A stretch of 64,000 nucleotides of DNA from Heterobasidion occidentale (Eukaryota > Basidiomycota > Agaricomycetes > Russulales > Bondarzewiaceae). Positions 11,915 to 25,230 of the stretch are shown piece by piece. The stretch spans positions 930,001 through 994,000 of the forward strand of contig JBCAQO010000005.1 of NCBI GenBank assembly GCA_039111635.1, given 5' to 3'. The position numbers and the translations under genes are program-made. Within the stretch, counting starts at the first letter, position 1; each line of letters begins with the position of its first letter. The notes under the pieces are model-generated. The model was not told where the DNA came from. It saw only the letters and a program-made list of their open reading frames with translations, and ran no database searches.

Positions 11915-14900
11915 TCAATCGACTAGAGGTATCTGTGGTTTATGTTTGCTTCGCTCGCCGTCAGCGAAGGCGTTTTCTTCTCTTTCATCCTCGTCCTCGT
12001 CCTCGTCCTTATCCTCGTCTTCATCCTCTTCCGCGTCCTCGTCTTGGGGATAGAAGAATCCCGGCTGGTTCATTTCGGCTTCCTGTGCGACCAAAATATG
12101 ATACGCTCTCTCCGCTGCTGCAAACCGCACGTCTTCCTGACTGATTCGCCCTCTCCACTGATCCTCTACCGCAACCACCTCCACCTCATCCTGATAGATG
12201 GTGCATCTTACCAATCCTCCACCCTTCTCGATCTTAAACTCTAGATCAATGTCGCGTTTTGCCACCCACATCATCAAACGCGAGACCGGATGCTGAACAT
12301 CCACACCCGCCGCCACGATTCGCTCCAGCACCTGCATGATCCCCAGCGTGCGGAGGACGTTTCGGACGACGTCCAAGTCGCCCGCAGCATCCAGGAATAT
12401 GGCACCCAGGATACTTTCCACCATGTCGCTCAAAAATTTGGGCGCCTGCAACGACGTCAGTGGCGACCAGGGAAACGCCGTGCTTTCATCTAGCTCCTTC
12501 TGAATGGTATCCCCGTGTTTTTCCCAACGCGCAAAGACCGTCGTCTGGTCATCTAGTAGTCTTGCGCTAGAATGTAGCAAGCACTGCCAGAGGAACACGC
12601 GTTTTGTTGTCTCTTGAAGTTCCACGCCGCGGCGGTCGCGCCATACAGGCATTGTATCTATTCGCACAGTCGACGCGCGGAGGCACACGAACGCGAGGAA
12701 ATGCGCATTCACCACGGCCGTCTTGCGAAGGTGCATCTGTCCGGGAGAGTACTCTTTCCCGGGGGCGTGGTACAGATAATCGGTGACGATCATGTCCAGC
12801 ACCGAGTCACCGAGGAACTCCATGCGCTCGTAAGAAATGGTGCCGAGGTCTGTTTGGTAGCTTGCGTGCGTGAGCGCTTCGACGAGCAGGGCCTTGTTCG
12901 TAAAAGTGTAGCCAATAATGTCTTCCACGATGGACAGCTGCGACGGAAGCCGCTGAAGCTTGAAAATCCGCTCCCGCATCGCGTCAATGCGCTCAGGAAT
13001 CGGGCGCCATGGGAGGCCCAGATCGAAGACTTTGGCGCATTCGACGCCGAGGGCGAAGCCGCCGTGCAGGTACGACGCGCCGATGAGCGACTCGATGACG
13101 TCCGCGAGAACCTTCGTCGACAACTGCCGCTTCTGCTTTTCCCTCTCCCGTCGTTTCTTCGCCTTCTGGTCTTCTTCGTCGTCGATCACGGCTTCAACTT
13201 CTTCGACATCGTCCGCCTTTCGCGCCTCCTCAACAGCGGTGACATAGAGAGGTTTCCACTTTCTTGGCGAAAACCGATCCCGCACGATCCACTTGTACAC
13301 TTTCTGCTTCACCGCTCCTTTTGCGAGCTGCGCATTCGACACCGCGTGATCCTTGCGCCTCGCTAGATACCCTTCATGCCACAGAGGGAACTCCGACAAC
13401 AGCGTTATAGACACAATATACTTCAGTACCGTATCGCCGAGAGTCTCCAGTCGCTGGTAGTTGACCTGATCCTGTGAGCTCGGTGCTGTCAATGCAGTGA
13501 TGAGCAAGTGGAGGGGGATCGTCTCGAGAGGCGTCCCTGCAAAAAGCGTGTCTCGCATCGCGCAAGCAGTATTTGCCACTGCAAGATGGCGCAGAACAGA
13601 GGGTATCCACATTGCACGCTGCACGTCGTTCGCCGAAATGAGCCCCACCGTCGAGGGTTCCGACAACAACAAAATAGGCTGTTGGCTCGCCGGGCCCGCG
13701 ACCGCTTCGGGCGGTATAGGCAGCAGGAAGTTCATTCGTGTCACCAGCGGGCGTGCCACGATGAGCGGGTAGGGGATTTCCAGTCCTGCACCTTCGGGGT
13801 CGTACCGCTCTGCGAGCGCGGCGGCTTCGTCATCTGACACGGGCGTATTCCGCCAGCGCACGAAGCGGTACAGCTTGCCGAAGCGCCGAATATCACTGAC
13901 AATGCACAGATCTTTCGTCCGCCCAAAGCGCTCTGCGAACCACTCTGCACGCGCGAAGAACCGTAGCGGCGCAAGACCAGGGACTGGGGGCTCTGCATCG
14001 CGCTCCAAACGACGCTCGGCCCATACGTCGGGCTGGGAGGCGGGAGCTTCAAGGAACAAGTACGCAAAGTTCAGGTCATCCCAGTCCATGCGCGAGCCGA
14101 AAAATGGCCAGAACAGGCGCCGCGTGAACTCTTTGGCCCGCGCGATATCATTATCGGACACTGGCAGAGCTGGTTCGTCTGTATGAATATGTACTCGCAA
14201 GGGTCCTCGATCGCGGGGGTGTAGAAGCGGCATCTGATCTTCCTGAAGAGGACTCAAACGTGTGCGTGTGAGTAATTTGAGCGGAGGTATGTCGTCAAAG
14301 GACACGGTGGTAGTGTACCACTGCTTTTCTTCCCGCTCGTCTCCAAAATCAGGTAACCACGGATTCATCTGACTTGTCACCCGTGCGGTCCCCGCTCGCT
14401 TCTCGACTTCCTTCAAAAGATTTTTCACCTCTTCCTCGTTCTCCGGCTCCAGGACGCTCGTAAGCGGAAGCAAGTGCTCATTGAGCAGGCCGTGGTTATA
14501 CAGCTCGCGGTAGGCGAGAAAGGCAACATGCTGGCGGGCAAACACCTTTTGACTGTGAATGCATGGGGTGGTGAAGACACGAAATTTGGGATCGACAAGC
14601 TTGGGTAAGGTCACTGTACAGCCGTATGGCCCCATGTAGGGCGGATTGGAGCCACCGAAAGTGTGCCATTCCTCGGGATAGTCGGGCGGGTCAATGTCGT
14701 ATATGGGCATATGCTCGCCATGTCCAGAATTGGGCAAAACAGAGCAGAAATGATTGAGGTGCTCGATAGCAGAGTCAAGTGTGAGCAAGGCACTTTTAGC
14801 GAATGAAACGAATTATGAGCACGTCAAAAGAGTAATGGCCATTAGAAGGGTAAACTTGCCTCGTCGAACCGACGCTGAATTCGAGCTGGTTAGAGCTGGC

Positions 14901-16733
14901 TCCGTACTCCACCTCTTCGGTCATGAAACGAGCTCGTTCCGAATTATACAGCCTCACCATCTCCAGTTCCAGCCTCTCCCAATCTTTGACCATCCCATGA
15001 TGTACAGAGTCGTCTGAGAACATCAGAACAAATGTGCTCCGCTTCTTTCGCGCGCGGCCACGGCTCTGTGCCCAACTGACCATATTTGGTGGTGCGTCCC
15101 ATCTTACAACATTACAGCACGCTTGAATATCAAGGCCCTCCTCTGCGACCGCAGTGGCGACGATGAGATCGATCTCTCCAGCCTTGAAATCCCTCAGCGT
15201 CTCGGCTGCGGGCTGGCGCAGCAGATTTCGCGTGATATCGAGAAAGGCGCGGCGGCGGGAACTCTCGGACATACCGAGCAAACAGCCAGTGACAAAGCTA
15301 TCTGCAACGCCCGGATACGACGCAAGGACCTCGACCAAAGCAAGAACGGAATCGCGCCGGGTGACGAACACAAGCCCACGGTACTCCTCCCCGAGCGCCT
15401 CGAATGCCGCCTTCTCCGCGATCAGCGTGTCAACCAACGCGCGCACCTTGTCCGAGCTGCGTGCAACAATATCCTTCGAGTCGTACGAGACTGGCGTGAC
15501 CTTCACTCGCGCAAGTGTATCCATGAGGTACTGCTTCTCCCGATTGCTCCATACAGACGCGTTATCCGGGAACAGCCCGCCTGTCGCGAGCGCCTGATGG
15601 AGGACCTGCTGGATGTACCAGTCCGCTGCCCAAGGCCCGAGGTCCGAGCAGATTTCCTCTGCTGCGCGCATGAAATCCCGCAAGCCCTTGTGCGTGTACG
15701 AGTCTTGTTTGTTGATTACTTTGCTGAGCTTCTGATCCGTGCGGTGGCGGTCGGGTCCCTGTGGAAGCTGGCCTAGCTTTTCGCGGAGTGATGAGACGTA
15801 TGGGTCATCCTCTATGTTGAGGGAGGCGACGACAGATTGGAGTGAAGTGAGGTTGGTAGAGGGGGACGGCCCCACCATCTGGTATTCGGGTGCGGCATAA
15901 ATAACATGTTTGAACTCAGGTCGATGGACAAAGCCAGCGAGTTCTTCGCGGAAGCGGAGAGGAGCCCGGATCGTGCTGTCTAGATTGGCTTCAAGCGTTC
16001 TGATAATAGACTTTAGCTTAGAGTAACGAAGATAACGTCAAAAGATGCTGCGGACCGGAATGCTTTTTCGATGTCGCCACCGAACACTGGACTAGCAGTC
16101 AGCCCTAGGACCATTGGACGAACACTCGCGGTCGCATCGTAGGCGAAATCTCCAGAGCGCCGTGACAGGTTGAAATAAAATTCTCTCATAATCAGGTTGT
16201 AGGGATGCTTGTCCGCGGTATGGTGCGCCTCGTCGAACACGAGTAGACTAATGTCCCTTCCCATGTTGATGTACCCATGACGAAGGGCGTTGAGGAGGAC
16301 GGCATGCGTGGAAACAATAATTTTGTGAGTCTGGAGCACGCGCTGCCACAGCTTGCGGTCCTTCCATTGATCTGGTTCATTTGCACCAGTGATCATGCCA
16401 ACAGAGACAGGGAGGTGGCTATCAATGACTTCCCGTTGTTGTTCGCAAAGGGCAACGGTGGGGACGAGAAACCACGACACCTCCAAAACCACCACGGCGT
16501 TAGTACGAACCCCAATACGAAGATGGTGACGTAGGGCGCACTTTGCTAGACTCTTGCTCCGCCTCCCACTTCATTCTGAGCACGGCAATATGCGTTTTAC
16601 CCGCTCCAGTGTCTAGCGCAATGACGAGATTTTTGTGCATGCTGTCTTCGAGCATTTCCTGCTGATATCCTCGCGTCTGTGATATGACATGTGGAGGCGT
16701 TGGCGGCGTTGTCGAGGATTCATGGTCTGCCAT
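11915..16733 (-). CDS. Dicer-like ribonuclease III
   Basis: Cuts double-stranded RNA into small RNAs for gene silencing. Domains in order: DExD/H helicase with Walker A ALDTGAGKT, DEAH box VFDEAHHTAD and LGLTASPV; helicase C domain with TAVAEEGLDIQACCNVV and QSRGRARK; Dicer dimerisation domain from SAIEHLNHFC; a long divergent region where a PAZ would sit, with no clear PAZ signature; RNase IIIa (LETLGDTVLKYIVS, ADVIESLIGASYLHGG); RNase IIIb (YERMEFLGDSVLDMIV, SDMVESILGAIFLD). Both RNase III domains keep the paired Glu and Asp metal ligands. The tail is a run of Asp/Glu, then Lys/Arg. The gene starts MADHESSTTPP at 16733. The first intron, ending near 16475, has a perfect TACTAAC branch site. 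Further introns lie near 16070-16015, 15985-15880 and 14880-14790. Domain content is unambiguous. Confidence 0.94.
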
Positions 16734-17380
16734 TGCCGCTGAACGACTCTATGTACCAGAAAGGGTTGGACGGTCGATGTGGTAGGGATTGGGTGGGAGA
16801 AGGTACGACGGGATAGAGCCACCAAGTCAGAACAAAGAAGGTTCAGCATTTTTGGCGCTGCGACTCTGAGACATCCAAATTATGGCACTATTAATGTCTT
16901 CGGACCGTCATCGATTGACACCAGCACGCACCGAGGCTCGAAGTTGCGCACACCGCCGCAGCTTAGTCGCCAGTCGTCAGATCCGAGGATATTAGACTGT
17001 ACTGCGGGTTCATCATGGAAGACGAATCACCCGTTCAGTTCAAGACAGTTGTTAGGCGTTCTGATAGGTATACCGAACGGTGTAAAGAAGGGCGGAGCTC
17101 AGGATCGAAGTACTCGTAATTGACATTGTGGACGGGATGAAGTCGGGGCAGTCATGCACACCCGCGGTCATTACACTACCTGACCGGAACCTCCATGACC
17201 ATTGACCTCTTCGAGTACCTCTTTCAAGCATCTCGCTACTGAACGCCGTCTGCGGCAGGACATGACCCAGGAACAACATTTCGAAGCTATATGGGCGACG
17301 CGTGGACTTGTTATACACACAGAATGTCATGGTCGCTGTTGAAGGGTACGGCCTGGTCTCTGTCTGTGCTCCATCATGCA

Positions 17381-17400
17381 CAGATCCACACAGATCCACA
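17381..17400. repeat. Two exact copies of a 10-bp unit
   Basis: The unit CAGATCCACA occurs twice head to tail. It is too short to imply a function. Confidence 0.7.
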
Positions 17401-18843
17401 CTTGGCATTCACCCTCTCACACTACGACTTCTATTGTCTTCTATATAAACATGAAGAGCGACAGGTCATATGTCGTAACTCTAGCTTTCATCCATCCATC
17501 TATTCTCGCGATCTACGCGTGAAAGTACCCAGGTATGCCCATAGCAATCGTCCTGTTTTCACACCTTGCGCCGCTTCCAGTCCATGAAAAGTTCATGATT
17601 CACCAAGAGCGGAAGCAGTCACTATAAGCACCCTGCTGCGCAGTCCGTCATGGGGCGTCTTCATTTGCCGCAGGTACCTTTGGAAAAACACCGCCCACAG
17701 TCTCCCACACTCTTGGTCCGCACCTTGGGAGTCTGGATTGCTGCGTGCATGTGCGCGCGCTATTGTAGACGCGTCCGGGGATAGAGGTGAGTGAAATTTT
17801 TCAATCACTCCGGAGATCTAATAATACCTACTCTGCGGAGCTTTCAGCTACATTTTCAGAACGATGGGGCTTGACGGAATTAAACCATCTTTCACGACAT
17901 GTGTCGATTTCGTTCATTCGCATCATGACGATGGTGTGTTCTGACCCTTACTATCAACCAATATGTGATACATTTTTTGTCGATCTGGATTAGGCAGCTG
18001 AACCGTGTAATGAGCCTCGCTACTCCATTGAAATATGGATCGTCTTCAGCGCACAAAGACGCGGTCCGGTTTGTTGTACCGGACCTGATATCTCCCATTG
18101 AAATTCCGCAGCCGTTCCAATTTCGTTTCCGAGCTATTGTCCAGCTTCTGTTGCAGTACGAATACAACACGAGCGTGATTATAACTATGCAAAGTTGTGA
18201 GTCTTCCTAATATCCATGGAGATACGGTATGAAACACGGTCTGTATAGGTTTTCGTATTTTTATACAGATTGCTCAGAGTGCTCCGCGGCGACGGCATAA
18301 TTTAGCTGTTGCCTTTGTCTGTTCTGTTTGTACACGTTGCAGATACTACATCTGCATTCACGAAATTTTGCACAAAAGATACTGAGCCTATACCACGCGT
18401 TGGAGAGGTGTGACCCTTCTCCTTGCATTCCTCCAGTCTCCGTGACTGACCTCTCACAGAAGACAGTCGTCCCAACATTCCTCATCAAGTGCAAATCGGG
18501 GGGATCCGAAATATGGGTCTTTCTAGAATTTGTTGTCTGTTACATTCCAAGGCTTTTCAGATGCATCCAAGTTCACCTGCTGCAGTTCAGGCCACGTTTT
18601 TTTCGCTGCAGCAGCTTGCACTATGGAGGCTCTGAGCACTCCTCCCTCCGCAACCACACGCAGAAGCGTCTATTCAGACCATTCAGCCGCTCCATGGCCA
18701 CGAGACTTGAATCCTCGCAGCGCTGATTTCGGACCGACGGCCATGTAGTACAAAGGTGTACAGTACCACGAAATCCACTGTGAACTCGGTAGAATAATGA
18801 ATGAAGAAACCATTATAGCCGAGCGCTGCATCGGAATGACTCA

Positions 18844-18852
18844 GGGGGGGGG
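18844..18852. repeat. Run of nine G
   Basis: Homopolymer G9 in non-coding DNA. Its length in the assembly may be unreliable. Confidence 0.8.
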
Positions 18853-19014
18853 CTTCTCCCTTGGACATATCTCACTCACACCTCTGATTCTGATTGCGTT
18901 CACCCTCATCGCGGTCTCTGCGTGTGTGCAGCGCGCATCTCCTGGTACATGTGAGCGGGACTGACGGTTGCGTCATCAATAGCTTCCTGCCCCGCCAATG
19001 CTACCCACATCGTT

Positions 19015-19215
19015 CCCCGAGCTCCCCTTCTGTGAATATCTTCCCTTGTGGGTTCCTGATGTGGTGCCCCCCTCAGGTGCGCTCCCTGTGGCTTTCCTAG
19101 TGTCTTTACATCTGTTCTCCCCAGTGGCTCGCCTAGCAGTCTCCCTCGCGGCAGTCCTAATTACATTCCTATCAGTTTTTTCTATCTGGCTTTCCTGCTT
19201 CCAGTGACGGCGCCA
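19015..19215. repeat. Degenerate short tandem repeat, unit about 11-13 bp
   Basis: A pattern of TTCC or TCCCT followed a few bases later by GTGG, GTG or CAG recurs roughly every 11-13 bp, for example TTCCCTTGTGG, GTTCCTGATGTGG, GCTCCCTGTGG and CTCCCCAGTGG. Copies are diverged and spacing is uneven, so this is a judgement by eye. It looks like an eroded minisatellite. One frame across it is open for about 69 residues rich in Leu, Val and Pro, which is expected from such a repeat. Confidence 0.35.
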
Positions 19216-19841
19216 CCAAATTTCTAGCGACTTTCCTGGGACAGTGCCCAGGGTGTTTCATGTACGTTACGCAGCCATCGGTGCCTGCTCATGCGTAGTC
19301 TAACCTCTAGCCAATCTAGTCGGTAGCGCTCCTGCGCTTCCTACCAGCAGTGCTTGGGTCAGGAGAGCCGACTTCGCATCTTTTCTGGTAGTGCAATTAT
19401 TAGTTAACGTTGCGGAGGGTCTTTCGGTATTCGCAAAGCATTCGACCAGACAGTCAAACACTTGAGCTGATTCATGCTAGCGTTGAGATCTACGAACTTG
19501 TCTGTTTTGTTCGGCTTAGAAGTCAGAACGTCGCAAGCTTTTGGATATAGCATTTTGACAGCTCAACCACGATCAACGGTCAAACCTCCCTTCACGCCCC
19601 CTTTCACTGTACATTGACATCGAGTTTCATGGAACCTTGACGTGACACATATACTCGGGAGGTGTCTCATTGATATGCTGCTAAGCACTGAGGGGTTGGC
19701 TAGAGGAGACGAGTCAAGGTATTGTTCCTTCTCTGCGCCTTGGCCACAAGAGAAAAAATCCGGGGGCACAAATATGGTCCGATTTCAAGAGGTTTCATAT
19801 CGGAGACATTAGTGAAAGAAAAGAGGGAATGGGTACGTGGA

Positions 19842-19854
19842 GGGGGGGGGGGGG
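19842..19854. repeat. Run of thirteen G
   Basis: Homopolymer G13 preceded by GTACGTGGA. It is the longest homopolymer seen in the gene-free stretch and is prone to length error and length polymorphism. Confidence 0.85.
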
Positions 19855-21369
19855 TATCACAAAGTATTTACCTTTACCCGCCACTGCTATTCGAGACTAC
19901 ACGAGGACAGCGAGATGGTTAAGCACCAGGGCTGTTGGCATCAACGCTTGACAGCTATGTCGGCAACGGTGTTCGGAATGGTCTAGCGGTGACCTTTTTC
20001 CCCGTAGATGTTCGAAGACGAGTAAGAATCGAGGGCAAAAAGCGGGGGAAAGACTGGGGGAGGCGCTGCAAGGGCCTCCAGACCCCGAGACAATACCTGC
20101 CCGCTCAAAGCCCACGTTTGCTCGATGAGCGCCGGCACTAGAAGTTACTTCAAAGACAAATTGTTTGTACGGAGCATCACATGAGAACGTTGCTGCGCTC
20201 GGAGAACAGGTGCGAAATTTCCTGTGACAGCGCATAAACCCTCCGTTGCGTGAGTCGGCTTGCTACGATGATGAGAAATCCAGGTCCAGGGGAAAGAAAT
20301 GGAGAAATGGAGACGTCGGACGTCGGATTGCGTCGGGCCAAGAATATGACATCGAGGGCTCATGAGGCAGGGAGGAAGCACAGGATAGTGAGTTCAAAGA
20401 AGCCACGTTCTGAGCGGAAAGGTGAGATCTAAGTGGAAAATGAGGTAAAGCAGATGAATGAGGGAAAGGGTCAGGATTTTGAAGCCTGGGTGGACGAAAA
20501 AAGGGAAGAGATCTCATACAGATTGCTGGTCAATGACGAAGAACAGGATCACCTGCAGGAGGTGGTGCCAGGTAGTGCCATCTTCATGACACAGCTACTA
20601 TGCTTCTGGTGTTTTATTGGCATGCCGGGCATGTCGGTGGCACACACGAAATGCCGACGCTCCAGGAGATTTGGCTGAAAGGGAGGATCGCTGAATAAAA
20701 AGAAGGGCGAGCAGACGTATATGGACACCAACGTGGATCAGCGAGCACCCAGATGGGGCTCCATGGGGATATTGCGAGGCTCCAAGATCTGCCCTGGTTT
20801 CCCAAGCCCGTTGCAAGGGACCAAAATCCGTCATAAATGTGCGTCGGTTCCGCGACGAAGAAGGTTTACTCGAAGAACGGATCACAAGGTCGGAGGCATG
20901 TGATTCTATGTTGTTGCACATGGCGAGACGAAGAACCCAACCACGATCGAGGAAGGGAGGTGGAGGGCTGGACCAGTGCTGGACCGGAGAACATCCGAAG
21001 GCCGCATCGAGGAAGAGGGGGCCGTTTTCGAAAGCATCGCGCTGCAAAAGGATCCAGGAACGAAGTTCAGAACAGAAAGCTAAATGGAAGTGCAACAGAA
21101 TTGGTCGAAGCAACACCCACGCATGACACAAAACGAAAAGCCTGACCGGTCTGACCACTTGTGCTGAACTGTGTCTGGGTGCCAAACATGAAACTTTGCA
21201 TGCTTTCATGTGACAGTCCCACTCTCCTTACAATTTTTCAGTGATCCATGGGCCTTTACACCTCCGATACAGTCTTCCGAGCCGACGAATTTGCACACCT
21301 TGGCCAAGGACGAAGAATCTGGTGCAAGCAAGCACGCGGTTGGCATGCGTGGGTCAGAATCAGCTGACG

Positions 21370-21375
21370 CCCCAC
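21370..21375 (-). promoter_or_regulatory. Possible carbon-repressor (CreA/Cre1) site
   Basis: CCCCAC on the plus strand reads GTGGGG on the other, matching SYGGRG, the known CreA/Cre1 site, about 145 bp before the glucoamylase start. Starch-degrading genes of fungi are commonly glucose-repressed. A single six-base match is weak evidence. Confidence 0.25.
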
Positions 21376-21432
21376 CTATGATGATCGATGCGAGCAAACA
21401 CACCAGCTTGTGGTCTCTGACATGGCAAACAG

Positions 21433-21464
21433 CCAATGGCCCTGGTCTCCTCGATGGTATAAAA
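21433..21464 (+). promoter_or_regulatory. CCAAT and TATAAAA boxes of the glucoamylase gene
   Basis: CCAAT lies at 21433-21437 and TATAAAA at 21458-21464. The TATA box is about 58 bp before the start codon, a normal spacing for a highly expressed fungal secreted enzyme. The boxes are seen directly; their use is inferred. Confidence 0.65.
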
Positions 21465-21515
21465 CGACATCCAGAAGGCCCTCGTAGGTCAGCGTCCAAG
21501 CGGCTTTCTCCCAAG

Positions 21516-23666
<2,151 letters not shown>

Positions 23667-24170
23667 ATGCGTTCAACGTAACAAGATGCTGTTCATGATC
23701 AAGAAAAGTTACGATTGCATGAAAACGTTCTACTTTTTGTATTATGCAGCATCGGGAGCAGGGTTCTGAATCGGTTCTACGTCTCATTCTCAAAAAAAAC
23801 TGATCCTCGTAGGACTACATACCCTTGTATTTCGAAAGGCATTGTTTTGTTTTTGCTTTACTGTATTGAATGAAATTGTTGTTCTTCTCCGAAACATGAA
23901 TCCAATGTAAAAACCCCTGCGAAAGGTTAAATTCCTCCAAACATTTGTCATATAAATTGCAACAAAATGACGGCATTGGGTGCAACGTTTGCCTATTTCT
24001 GTAGGTTTTCCACAGGATCTTCATGGAAAACTCCAAGCTCTGTGGTTGGAAGAAGTGCCAAGGCTTTCGTTACGTAATTGTTACTGGTAGTGCCTGAAGC
24101 GAAATCGTCATAGCTCTGCGCAACTTCAGAGTAACTTCAGTCAAGCTTCAAGATACTCCCGGCTTTCACT
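23667..24170. other. Intergenic, nothing recognised
   Basis: AT-rich 3' flank of the glucoamylase gene and the promoter of the next gene. No conserved element or open frame of interest was seen. Confidence 0.4.
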
Positions 24171-25230
24171 ATGTCTATGCTCGACAAATTTCGCAAGGGT
24201 GCACAGAAAGCAAGCATCCAAGCCAGTGCTTTTGTGAAGGAGGGTTCCCATCGTGTCGCTACCGGCTCGCAGACATTCGTTCAGGGCTTCAGCTTGCCTG
24301 GAGAGGCAGATAAAGCTGCTAAGATCTTGGAAAGTTTCTTGGGTGCGTCGCACTGTAAGACTATCTTCGTTTCCCAGCTCTGATCTACCTCATACTTGCG
24401 CTTAGCTGACCCCGACCGACCCGAATCTGCACTAAACTCAATACCGAAGGCTGTCCTGCAGAGAGCGCGAGGTGTGTCGTTGAGCGGTTCTTCGTCTTAA
24501 GATCCTTCGCAGAGCTTAGTCTTCTAGGTCTCGCTGTCTTTCAAGTCCTCAAAGCAGGCTTCGTTTTCTCCGGCAAGGCAGGCTCAGGCCTCGTTATCGC
24601 GCGCCTCCCCGACGGCTCTTGGTCCGCGCCATCATGTATCGCTACCGGCGGCGTAGGCTGGGGTCTACAAATAGGCGCCGACATCACAGACTTCGTCGTC
24701 GTGCTCAACAGTGAGGATGCCGTGCGGGCGTTTTCAATTGGAGGAAATGTAACGATCGGAGGGAATGTAAGTGCTGCCGCGGGCCCCATCGGCACTGGAG
24801 GAAGTGTGCAGGCGAGTTTGGCGCATCCAGCCCCGATGTTCTCGTATTCGAAGTCAAAGGGTATGATCCTCACCATCGATCTTCCCCTTTTCACGTCCCT
24901 TAGCCGTGGTAATGGAGGCTGACTAGTGGCTCATGTTCGTATCTGGCAGGTCTTTTTGCTGGACTCTCGCTAGAAGGGACTGTTCTCATCGAGCGGAAGG
25001 ACGCAAACCGCGATTTCTACGGTTCGCCAATCCCAGCTCGTGATATTCTCGGCGGCCGCGTGCCCCCTCCAGAGGTTGCATCGAAATTATACGAAATCAT
25101 TGAGGCGGCGGAAGGACTCGATGAATCTGGGCTGCCGGAGGAGGCGTATATCCCTACTGCATCGGGCGATCACATTCATGTCATCGGACAGGGTGGAAAC
25201 CAGACTGTGTTCGACGCGGAGGGACACTGA
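24171..25230 (+). CDS. SYLF-domain (Ysc84/SH3YL1-type) lipid-binding protein
   Basis: SYLF (formerly DUF500) domain protein. Known members such as yeast Ysc84 and human SH3YL1 bind phosphoinositides and actin and act in endocytosis; the role here is inferred. The frame starts MSMLDKFRKGAQKASIQ. The SYLF core runs SIPKAVLQRARGLAVFQVLKAG, then FVFSGKAGSGLVIAR, GGVGWGLQIGADITDFVVVL, a glycine-rich GGNVTIGGNVSAAAGP, and SKSKGLFAGLSLEGTVLIERKDAN with FYG after it. That is the complete expected order. The C-terminal 50 or so residues are unremarkable, and no SH3 domain is present, unlike Ysc84. Three or four short introns (near 24344-24405, 24471-24528, 24860-24949) are in frame. Confidence 0.9.

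Larger units (their letters stand above)
16734..21515. other. Long stretch without a supportable gene
   Basis: For 4.8 kb no open frame shows a conserved family, credible splicing or coding-like composition. Open frames such as the 203-residue one at 20598-21209 on the minus strand look like chance. The stretch holds the Dicer promoter at its left end and the glucoamylase promoter at its right end. It also holds two G-tracts and a degenerate tandem repeat (listed). No tRNA-like B box was seen by eye. It could carry non-coding transcripts or old transposon remains, but nothing here proves either. Confidence 0.45.

Noticed and set aside
12614..13366. 250-residue plus-strand open frame
   Set aside because: Antisense shadow of the Dicer RNase III region, which has clear conserved motifs on the minus strand.
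17440..17530. TATAAA followed by a small frame MKSDRSYVV...
   Set aside because: Only 23 codons, with no supported splice to more coding sequence; a chance TATA is likely in this region.
18894..19207. Hydrophobic small frames suggesting a secreted or membrane peptide
   Set aside because: Their Leu/Val/Pro composition follows from the degenerate tandem repeat beneath them.
20598..21209. 203-residue open frame on the minus strand
   Set aside because: Cys, His, Arg and Ser rich composition without domain, conserved motif or splicing; it looks like a chance frame in G/A-rich DNA.
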